From assembly GCA_946478935.1 (NCBI GenBank), contig CAMLEL010000020.1, positions 1-13,945 of the forward strand: DNA of 13,945 nucleotides. The letters are read 5' to 3'. A model generated the notes under the pieces. It did no database searches. It was not told where the DNA came from and saw nothing but the letters and a program-made list of their open reading frames with translations. The DNA is from an uncultured Armatimonadota bacterium (GTDB lineage: Bacteria > Armatimonadota > Fimbriimonadia > Fimbriimonadales > Fimbriimonadaceae). Below, piece by piece: positions 7,665-13,945 of this stretch (positions are counted from its first letter, which is position 1; every line of letters starts with the position of its first letter). The translations under genes and the position numbers were made by a program.

Positions 7665-8743
7665 GCTTGATGAAACGCCTGGACTTTTATGTGCTGAAAG
7701 AGTTGATGATCCCCTTCCTCATCGGTACTGTTGCCGTCCTCATGATGTTCCAGGCAAACCAGTTCATCTTTCTTTTCAAGAGTATCTCGCTCCAAAACGT
7801 GCCGTTCTCGGCATTTGCGCAGCTCGTCTTGTACAAGACTCCTTACTGGGCCAACATGACTTTGCCGGTCGGTATGTCTTTGGCATCTTCACTCGCGATG
7901 TCTCGTTTGACGCGAGAAAGCGAACTCACCGCCATGCGGGCCGTTGGCACACGGATCCTGCGCGTGATCATGCCTATCGCCATTTTCGGCGTCTTCGTTG
8001 CAATTGGCAACTTCCTCCTGGTTGAGAAAGTGATGCCTCCGGCCGAAAAGCGCTTCAACAAGCTATCCAAAGAGGTCGGAGTGGCCGGCGGAATTCCAAC
8101 TTTCAATCAGAACGTTGGCCTCAAGTTAAAGAACTGGTACGTCAATTTCGGCTCCGTACGGCGTGACGATGCGGGGAACCTGGAACTGACAGATATCGTC
8201 CTTTTCGATCGTCCCCAACCCAACCGCACTGTGATTCTGACCGCCAAGCGCGGGACCTATCGCGCGGGGAATTGGTCGATGACCGATGTCTTCGGCTGGG
8301 TGCTCCAGGGCGAGGATCTCTTGAGCGCACAAGCGGGCAAACCGTTGGTGATCACCGAACCGGTGGAAATCGAGTCCGTTTTCGGCAGTCCGATGGCAGA
8401 AGAAAAGACGCTTGAGCAATTACAGGAGACGATCGAACGAAACAAGCGATCCGGAATGAATACCCGAGTCGAAGAAGTCCAATATCACAATCGGTTCGCA
8501 GTGCCGGCAGCATGCCTCGTTTTTGCTGTGGTTGGACCCGTTTTTGCCGTAATGTTTGCCCGGAGCGGGGCATTTCTTGGTGTCCTGCTCAGCGTCATTC
8601 TGGTTTTGCTTTACTACAATGCATGGGTCATCAGCACCGAGATTCTTGGCAAGAACGGCTGGACCGCCCCATGGCTGGCCGCTTGGCTACCAAACATCAT
8701 CTTCGTCGCGCTCGGCCTGATTGCCATTAGGAGGCTCGAGTGA
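7661..8743 (+). CDS. LptF/LptG family LPS export permease (YjgP/YjgQ)
   Basis: Inner-membrane permease of the LPS extraction ABC transporter that pulls LPS from the inner membrane and passes it to the periplasmic bridge, together with the LptB ATPase. At 360 residues it has the family's normal length. Three N-terminal helices lie near residues 15-37, 53-80 and 98-121, with SRLTRESELTAMRAVG at 81-96 as the cytoplasmic coupling segment. A periplasmic beta-jellyroll domain spans about 125-270, and three C-terminal helices lie near 278-300, 302-326 and 338-357. The ATG at 7661 overlaps the previous stop (ATGA) with GGAGG at 7653-7657; Met at 7670 is an alternative start. It overlaps the LptD-like gene by GTGA. 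I cannot tell LptF from LptG, and only one copy is in the window. Confidence 0.9.
   Translation: MSLMKRLDFYVLKELMIPFLIGTVAVLMMFQANQFIFLFKSISLQNVPFSAFAQLVLYKTPYWANMTLPVGMSLASSLAMSRLTRESELTAMRAVGTRILRVIMPIAIFGVFVAIGNFLLVEKVMPPAEKRFNKLSKEVGVAGGIPTFNQNVGLKLKNWYVNFGSVRRDDAGNLELTDIVLFDRPQPNRTVILTAKRGTYRAGNWSMTDVFGWVLQGEDLLSAQAGKPLVITEPVEIESVFGSPMAEEKTLEQLQETIERNKRSGMNTRVEEVQYHNRFAVPAACLVFAVVGPVFAVMFARSGAFLGVLLSVILVLLYYNAWVISTEILGKNGWTAPWLAAWLPNIIFVALGLIAIRRLE
8729..8734 (+). promoter_or_regulatory. Ribosome-binding site (AGGAGG) for the lptD-like GTG start
   Basis: A full-consensus AGGAGG lies inside the end of the LptF/LptG gene, 5 nt before the GTG at 8740. It fixes the non-ATG start of the next gene, directly ahead of a signal-peptide-like sequence. 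Confidence 0.7.
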
Positions 8744-11061
8744 GGCTTGCGGCAACCGCCTGCCTCGCTCTTGCCTGTGCATTCGGTTACTCGCAGAGTG
8801 TTGGCGTGGCGATCCGCAACGTTGTACAGACACTCAAAGAACGAGAATTGCTTCCGAAGTCACAGCAGATTCCGCCAACTCAGCCGCAAGTCAACGATCC
8901 TCGCATTCGATCGGGCCAGCTGCCCACGCCCAGTCCAGATCCAACCCGGCAGGAACTGCGCATTCTCCGCGCTGGCAACACAAAGCGTAGCGGCCCCCTG
9001 ATTCACCTCACAGAGGGAGCTCAGCTGGTCTACCGGGGCTACGAGATCTTTGCCGATGAGATCGAGGGCAACCTTGACACAAGCGTTTTCAAGGCGACTG
9101 GCAATGTCAAGGTCTTTGGTGAAAAAGCATTCGTCAAGGGTGACGAAGTCACCGTGAATATGCGCAACGATACGTTTCTTGCGCGTGATGCATTCGTAGA
9201 CGCTCGACCCAGTTTGCTGGGCGGAAACATCCAACGCAATCTGTACATCCGAGGTGGCACGACCTATGGTTCTGAGCGCGAAATTTTTGGGGAGAACTGC
9301 GAGATAACGTCTTGCGACAAGGATGTTCCCCACTATCACATCCAAGCCTCGAAGACAACGATCCGCCCCGGTCGGCGAGCAATTTTTCGTAAGCTCTCAA
9401 TCAACATCTTTCAGAAGACGGTATTAAAACTTCCCTACCTTTCCATTCCTTTGGACGAGCGCACTTACCGATACATGCCAGAGGTGGGTCAGACATTCGA
9501 CGAGGGATACTACGTCAAATTCAAATTCGGTATCCCATTAAGGTCAGACGATAACTTTCTAGATACGCACGTCGATTACTACACCAAAAAGGGACCTGCG
9601 CTTGGATTCGACTTCAACTATGTCAATCCGCTGTTGAGGGGAGTTGTTAGCGCATACAGTGTATTAGGACCCGATCGGACCCTTACCGTCAACACAAGGC
9701 ACCGTCAGGAATTTAAGTTAGGAATTCTTACTTTTGATAATAATTATCAGAAGAACAACTACCTTTCTGCGCCCGAGTCCTCGATCCTCAATACGAGATT
9801 TGGCTTCTTGATTCCACAACAACGGGGTATAAACACCCGTTTTGATTTCCTGAGAAATGACAATCGATCAGGCAACAGCCGCGCTGAATCTCAAAACTTC
9901 AAGATTTCGGATGTGCGTCGGTGGTCAGCCGACCTGAGAACCGTGTTCGATATCGCGCTCTCACAGAGCAAAGCCAGCAACGCATCCTTCTCTTCCGAGC
10001 GCGAGCAGATGGACCTCAAATTAAAGAGTGACTACGACTTGAAACGGGCCATGGCGCAGTTCGAATATCAAAGGGCGATTCCCGTCGGTGAGACAAATAA
10101 CTTCTTCAGCGGCGCGGATCGAACCCCAGTTTTTACTTTGCTAACGGACTCTCGGCGACTCTTTGGTAGCCGAGACATCGGATGGCCATTCAACGCTGAA
10201 TTGAGCGTCGGAGAGTTTGCGAACTCGCTTGACAAGACCAGGCTTAGCCGAGGAAACTTCGATCTCCAGATCAATCGTCCGGATCGTAGCCGCAACCGAT
10301 TCCGATTCGACGTTGCTGGCCGTTTCAAGCAAGGACTTTACAGTGACGATACTGCCCAATACACGTTAGGACTTGGGCTTCAGGCAAGTTATGCACTTGG
10401 CTATGATACAAGCCTTAATGTTCGATATAACTACTTAAGACCTTACGGCTTCTCTCCTTTACAGATAGATCGAATAGGAAGATCCAATCTCCTAAGCGCA
10501 GACCTGTCCTTCCGACCTTACCGAACACTTTTATTCGGAGCCCAGTCAGGGTACGACATCCTCCAACTGCAAAGAGAAACACTGGGGCCAAAGGTTGCTT
10601 GGCAATCGGTGGGGGTACGAATGGAATATCAGCCAGTTGACTATATTTCGCTTCGCGCTCTGAGCAACTACGATAGTTTCCAGGGTGCCTGGAATAATCT
10701 CCGGATCGATCTGGCCTATAGACCCGGTGCTACATTCGTTGGGTTGGGAGCCAAGTATGATGGAATTCGCAAAACGTGGAGTTCGGTCACAGGTTTCGTT
10801 GATGGCTTTAAGTGGGGTCGCCTCCGTACCAGTGCGCTGTTTAGCTACAATGGTTACCTGCAGCGGTTTGAGTCTCGACATTTGCAATTAACTTACGACC
10901 TGCATTGCGCGGAAGCAGTGATGACGATTATCGATAATCCAATTGGATTCCGTGCCGGGACCAGCGTTAATTTCTATCTTCGCTTAAAAGCGTTTCCGTT
11001 CAACACTGGGTTTGGTACAGGCACCAGCGGTCAGCCGATCAGCATTGGCGGCTCGCGCTAA
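8740..11061 (+). CDS. lptD: LptD-like outer-membrane LPS assembly protein
   Basis: Probable outer-membrane translocon that inserts LPS into the outer leaflet. The 773 residues begin with a signal peptide (MRLAATACLALACAFG, cleaved around residue 18-20), a low-complexity Pro/Gln linker (about 40-72), an OstA/LptA-like beta-jellyroll from ~90 to 215 (for example VFKATGNVKVFGE near 117-128), then a long beta-barrel with alternating aromatic strands, from ~225 to the end. LptD marks include ITSCDKDVPHYHI at 189-201, THVDYYTKKGPALGF near 276-290, and a late DLHCAEA around Cys723. Cys187, Cys192 and Cys723 could form a barrel-to-N-domain disulfide as in LptD. The GTG start has a full AGGAGG site. 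Leucine codon TTA is used at least ten times in the barrel, more than in neighbouring genes. A more general LptD-like (OstA) role remains possible; the LptE partner is not visible here. Confidence 0.85.
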   Translation: MRLAATACLALACAFGYSQSVGVAIRNVVQTLKERELLPKSQQIPPTQPQVNDPRIRSGQLPTPSPDPTRQELRILRAGNTKRSGPLIHLTEGAQLVYRGYEIFADEIEGNLDTSVFKATGNVKVFGEKAFVKGDEVTVNMRNDTFLARDAFVDARPSLLGGNIQRNLYIRGGTTYGSEREIFGENCEITSCDKDVPHYHIQASKTTIRPGRRAIFRKLSINIFQKTVLKLPYLSIPLDERTYRYMPEVGQTFDEGYYVKFKFGIPLRSDDNFLDTHVDYYTKKGPALGFDFNYVNPLLRGVVSAYSVLGPDRTLTVNTRHRQEFKLGILTFDNNYQKNNYLSAPESSILNTRFGFLIPQQRGINTRFDFLRNDNRSGNSRAESQNFKISDVRRWSADLRTVFDIALSQSKASNASFSSEREQMDLKLKSDYDLKRAMAQFEYQRAIPVGETNNFFSGADRTPVFTLLTDSRRLFGSRDIGWPFNAELSVGEFANSLDKTRLSRGNFDLQINRPDRSRNRFRFDVAGRFKQGLYSDDTAQYTLGLGLQASYALGYDTSLNVRYNYLRPYGFSPLQIDRIGRSNLLSADLSFRPYRTLLFGAQSGYDILQLQRETLGPKVAWQSVGVRMEYQPVDYISLRALSNYDSFQGAWNNLRIDLAYRPGATFVGLGAKYDGIRKTWSSVTGFVDGFKWGRLRTSALFSYNGYLQRFESRHLQLTYDLHCAEAVMTIIDNPIGFRAGTSVNFYLRLKAFPFNTGFGTGTSGQPISIGGSR

Positions 11062-11843
11062 CTGCTGGCGCTGGTGTAATGCCGCATGGCAAATTTCCAG
11101 AACTCACGCGCGAGCCAAAAGAAGAACGCGGCCCAAACGATACCAAGGAGAGTCATGGTCAGGTTTGCACCATGGACCAGTTGAGAGGCTGGGATGGTGG
11201 CGACAAAAGCCATTGGAAGCACAAACGTCAGGAATGACCGAATCCCAGAGCCATAAATGTCGATTGGAAATCGTGCGACATCGGTCATTGTCTCCGTAAG
11301 AACCCAGAGATTGTCGACGCGCACCAACCAGACTCCTGTTGTCATCAAAATGAGTGAGACTGAGTAGTAAATAACTAATGAAGCGATGGTCAGGACGAGG
11401 TAGCAAGCCCAGTCCACTGCATTTGGACTTGCTTGTGATTGCATGACTCCGACCACCAGCATCACGATTCCCGCCACAAACGTTCCAACTTTATCAAAGT
11501 TAAATCGTCGCGTCGATATCCAGAATTGGGAGTCGATCGGCTTGGTGACGATAAAGTCTAGCGTCCCCATCCTAACTTGCTGAGGGATTTCCATGATTGA
11601 CATGAAGATTGCGGTTCCAACAGAGGTCATCATGAAGATCGTCGCCGCCAATATGAACGAATCGCCTCGACCCCATCCGGCAACTGAATCCGTGTTTCGA
11701 TAGATCACCAGCAGAATCAGTAGAAAGAAACTGATCCAGATAGCATTTTGAAAAATCTTTGCAAAGAAGTTGGCCCGGAATTCAAGTTCCCTTGCGAATG
11801 ACGATACGAAAAACGTCTTGTAGATTTGAATGTATCGCCTCAT
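11058..11843 (-). CDS. ABC-2 family transporter permease (DUF990-like)
   Basis: Membrane subunit of an ABC exporter, 261 residues with about six hydrophobic helices (roughly 29-49, 62-84, 112-132, 143-173, 198-221, 228-248). Sequence marks of the ABC2_membrane_6/DUF990 group are RELEFRANFFAKIFQ near 18-32, TDSVAGW near 51-57, and GTLDFIVTKPIDSQFW around 93-108, followed by SxRRFNFD. Members of this group normally work as a pair of related permeases plus an ATP-binding subunit, neither of which is in the window. The ATG at 11843 lies 1 nt after the stop of the GH127 gene (TAG-T-ATG), so it is probably co-transcribed with it. Its TAG overlaps the lptD TAA by 4 bp in tail-to-tail orientation. 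Substrate unknown. Family confidence is good. Confidence 0.87.
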   Translation of the reverse strand: MRRYIQIYKTFFVSSFARELEFRANFFAKIFQNAIWISFFLLILLVIYRNTDSVAGWGRGDSFILAATIFMMTSVGTAIFMSIMEIPQQVRMGTLDFIVTKPIDSQFWISTRRFNFDKVGTFVAGIVMLVVGVMQSQASPNAVDWACYLVLTIASLVIYYSVSLILMTTGVWLVRVDNLWVLTETMTDVARFPIDIYGSGIRSFLTFVLPMAFVATIPASQLVHGANLTMTLLGIVWAAFFFWLAREFWKFAMRHYTSASS

Positions 11844-11844
11844 A

Positions 11845-13728
11845 CTAGGTCGCTCGCAACCACACCTGCATGGCGTTGGGTCCTCGATTATTCCAGGCAA
11901 AGTACGGTATGTACTTCACCTTCGTCGACTCGTAAGAAATGGAATCCCGGTCCGTGTAGAGCTGCCCCGATAGGTTCTGTGCTTCGCGTATGGCCGGGAC
12001 CGTGATGGTGATCATTCCACCAAGAATGGAGTCCTGGATCGGATCCAGTTCCACGTCTGTGTCGACTGTACACGTTTGCGGTGCGAATCCAAGGTCGTGC
12101 TCCTCCGCAGCATAAATGAGAGGTCCATGGGCCAGAGCGACCCGACCCAAGTTCTCGAACACCCTCGGGTCAGAGATAACCCACCTGGGTTTCATCGCAA
12201 CATTGAACCTGGCAACGTCGCCTTGCTGCCATGTCTTCCGCACGACGATGTACCCGTTCTCAAACGCCGCCTCTTCTTCTAACCCCGGAATCTCCGTCTC
12301 GACATCGTCTGCCCAATCTGGAATCCTGAAGCGAAGCTCGGCATTGACCGGCTTCTCTGGCTCCACCGTGATCGTAATGGCACCCGACCATGGATAATTG
12401 GATTCGATCTTGATTATCGTGGGCACACCGTTCAACGTCATTGCCGCTTCCAAACCGATCGGTATGTGGACCCAAAACGCGTCGTTCGAAATCGAAACGG
12501 CATAGCGCCCCACCGAGCCGATGAGCCGTGCAATATTCGGCGGACAGCAAGCACAGCCAAACCAGGGGGTTCGCCTATGCTGCCCCCGGCTTTCGAGGGG
12601 ATTATCGTAAAAGAAGTGGGTGGTGTCCAGTGAAATGCCGGCAAGGGCTCCGTTATAGAGTGCACGCTCCATAACGTCCGCGTACTCGGAACCTCCCGTC
12701 AATTGGAGCAGCGAGTGGCCCCAAAACACCAAGCCCACAGCGGCGCATGTTTCTGCATAGGCAGTGAGGTTTGGCAGGTCGAAGTCACTGGTGAAGCCCT
12801 CATTGTCACCGCTCGGGCCGATCCCGCCCGTAACATACATTCGGCGCTGAGTGACACTTGTCCATGTCCGCTCCAAGGCTGCAGTCAGCTCAGGATCGCC
12901 TTCGATCCCAGCCGCTGCGATGTAGTAGTACATCGCCCGAACCGCATGGCCAACCACGGCGTCATGTTCTCGAATGGGCAGATGGTCTTGCAGGTACTCA
13001 CCCGAATACTTCCCATCCTTCAGCATGAGCGCTGCTGCTGCCGGAGCCAAGGCGATCGCCTCCTTATCTTCCAACTCCTGTTCAAAAGGACTCGGTCGCT
13101 TGCCCCGTTCCTCGATCATCCACTCGGCCAAATCGCGGTAGCTTTGATTCTTCGTCGTGTCCGAAAGCTTGATTAGCGCCAACTCGATCTCTTGGTGACC
13201 ACAAGATCCACTCCGCTTTCCGGGTCCAAACAAGGAAGCGACATGGTCGGCAAACCGAATCCCGACATCGAGCAGACGCTGGTCCCCTATACACTCAAAA
13301 ACGGCGATCCCAGCTTCGATAAGGTGCCCACCGCAGTACATCTCGTGCATGGCGTTCAGGTTTCGCCACTTCATGTCCGGATGCGTAAGTTGAAAATAGG
13401 TGTTGATGTACCCGTCCGACTCTTGGGCTCGCTCGATGCAGCGGATCGTCTCGTCCATCGCCTTGCGCAACTCTGGCGAGTCACCGTGCAGGAGTGCATA
13501 GGCGGCCGCTTCCAGCCACTTGTAGACGTCGCTATCATTGAACCGGAGACCCTCGAACCCTCCCGCTTCCGCGTTGGCGACTCGCATGAAGTTGCGAATT
13601 CGGCCCGTCTTTTCCAGCTGGTCAAATTGCGACAACAGACCTTTTTCCAACTGTGCAGAGTGATATCTCGACCAAAAAGGGTCACGAATTTGCAAGTCGG
13701 AAAGAGGGATGGAATTCAACCGGGGCAT
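11845..13728 (-). CDS. Glycoside hydrolase family 127, beta-L-arabinofuranosidase-like
   Basis: Likely removes terminal beta-L-arabinofuranose or a related sugar from plant-type or bacterial glycans. The 627 residues fit GH127 length. An (alpha/alpha)6 barrel fills roughly 65-420 and beta-sandwich domains follow. The characteristic active site is intact: the YAETCAAVG block gives Glu326 and Cys328, and the CACCPPNIAR block gives Cys394/Cys395, matching the Glu/Cys/Cys/Cys zinc and nucleophile set of HypBA1. YCGGHLIEAG near 131-140 is also typical. No signal peptide is present, so the enzyme is predicted to be cytoplasmic and to act on imported oligosaccharides. The ATG at 13728 lies 44 bp after the M42 peptidase stop; an AGGTAG is visible but distant. 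Substrate specificity within GH127 is not determinable from sequence reading. Confidence 0.92.
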   Translation of the reverse strand: MPRLNSIPLSDLQIRDPFWSRYHSAQLEKGLLSQFDQLEKTGRIRNFMRVANAEAGGFEGLRFNDSDVYKWLEAAAYALLHGDSPELRKAMDETIRCIERAQESDGYINTYFQLTHPDMKWRNLNAMHEMYCGGHLIEAGIAVFECIGDQRLLDVGIRFADHVASLFGPGKRSGSCGHQEIELALIKLSDTTKNQSYRDLAEWMIEERGKRPSPFEQELEDKEAIALAPAAAALMLKDGKYSGEYLQDHLPIREHDAVVGHAVRAMYYYIAAAGIEGDPELTAALERTWTSVTQRRMYVTGGIGPSGDNEGFTSDFDLPNLTAYAETCAAVGLVFWGHSLLQLTGGSEYADVMERALYNGALAGISLDTTHFFYDNPLESRGQHRRTPWFGCACCPPNIARLIGSVGRYAVSISNDAFWVHIPIGLEAAMTLNGVPTIIKIESNYPWSGAITITVEPEKPVNAELRFRIPDWADDVETEIPGLEEEAAFENGYIVVRKTWQQGDVARFNVAMKPRWVISDPRVFENLGRVALAHGPLIYAAEEHDLGFAPQTCTVDTDVELDPIQDSILGGMITITVPAIREAQNLSGQLYTDRDSISYESTKVKYIPYFAWNNRGPNAMQVWLRAT

Positions 13729-13772
13729 GAGCCGAAGGCTACCTGCAACAGGCGCGATCAGGAGTCACGGCT

Positions 13773-13945
13773 TCAGGCAAATGTGTAGTCGCCCTTGTCC
13801 ATCACCTCGATATACCGGGCGAGCAATTCAACGCAGGCATCGACGTCCTTGGAGTTCACGGTCTCGTTAACGGTATGGACGTATCGCGTTGGGATCGAGA
13901 GCGTCAGCGATGGGATGCCGCCATGAAGCCGCTGTACCGCACCGG
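13773..13945 (-). CDS. M42 family metallopeptidase, C-terminal 56 residues
   Basis: The last 56 codons of a gene entering from the right edge. The visible segment [19 protein letters not shown] (residues 9-27 of the fragment) followed by [18 protein letters not shown] is the C-terminal signature of M42 glutamyl aminopeptidase/tetrahedral aminopeptidases (formerly also called cellulase M or FrvX). His23 of the fragment, in RYVH, is the expected metal-binding histidine. It ends 44 bp before the GH127 start on the same strand, so the two may be co-transcribed. The N-terminal metal ligands and catalytic glutamate lie outside the window, so completeness cannot be judged. Confidence 0.85.
   Translation of the reverse strand, partial: GAVQRLHGGIPSLTLSIPTRYVHTVNETVNSKDVDACVELLARYIEVMDKGDYTFA

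Noticed and set aside
8740..8793. Possible lipoprotein signal in the LptD-like protein (Cys8 or Cys13)
   Set aside because: Neither cysteine has a proper lipobox, and a barrel protein of this family is expected to have an ordinary signal peptide.
13192..13788. 198-codon plus-strand frame
   Set aside because: It is antisense to the GH127 gene, which has intact catalytic residues; no independent support.

Overview
The window (about 14 kb, moderately GC-rich, fully coding) reads as ordinary chromosomal backbone of an uncultured or lightly studied diderm bacterium. The outer-membrane LPS export genes (an LptF/LptG-type permease and an LptD-like barrel) argue for an LPS-bearing envelope. The gene mixture (monofunctional GDP-mannose pyrophosphorylase, short RmlC-like cupin, glnE-plsY-lpt string, GH127, DUF990-type ABC permease) makes me think of Armatimonadota (Fimbriimonadia-like), but that is an inference from gene content and not proven by the sequence.

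Layout. (1) Positions 1-3503 hold nucleotide-sugar genes: a leftward pair, RmlC-like cupin epimerase then dTDP-glucose 4,6-dehydratase (rfbB, cut by the left edge); a rightward UDP-glucuronate 4-epimerase-like gene divergent from them over a ~45 bp promoter gap; and a leftward mannose-1-phosphate guanylyltransferase (manC) that meets the epimerase stop to stop with no spacer. Together they would supply dTDP-deoxysugars, UDP-galacturonate and GDP-mannose for surface polysaccharide. (2) Positions 3609-11061 are one tightly packed rightward operon of five overlapping genes: glnE (glutamine synthetase adenylyltransferase), plsY (first acylation of glycerol-3-phosphate), an unrecognised 264-aa membrane protein with a zinc ribbon, an LptF/LptG-family permease and an LptD-like outer-membrane protein. 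Every junction is a 4-11 bp overlap. (3) Positions 11058-13945 are a leftward run: the C-terminus of an M42 aminopeptidase, a GH127 beta-L-arabinofuranosidase, and an ABC-2 (DUF990-like) permease whose stop overlaps the lptD stop.

How they work together: regions 1 and 2 share a cell-envelope theme (sugar precursors, phospholipid synthesis, LPS export), with glnE as the nitrogen-regulation outlier heading the envelope operon. Region 3 looks like peptide/glycan turnover plus an orphan exporter subunit. No RNA genes, mobile elements, CRISPR arrays or long repeats were seen; the only non-coding stretches are the two divergent promoter gaps (1360-1403 and 3504-3608) and the 44 bp gap at 13729-13772. 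I saw no complete novel system; the most intriguing items are the unknown zinc-ribbon protein inside the phospholipid/LPS operon, the apparently leaderless manC start, and the orphan ABC-2 permease.
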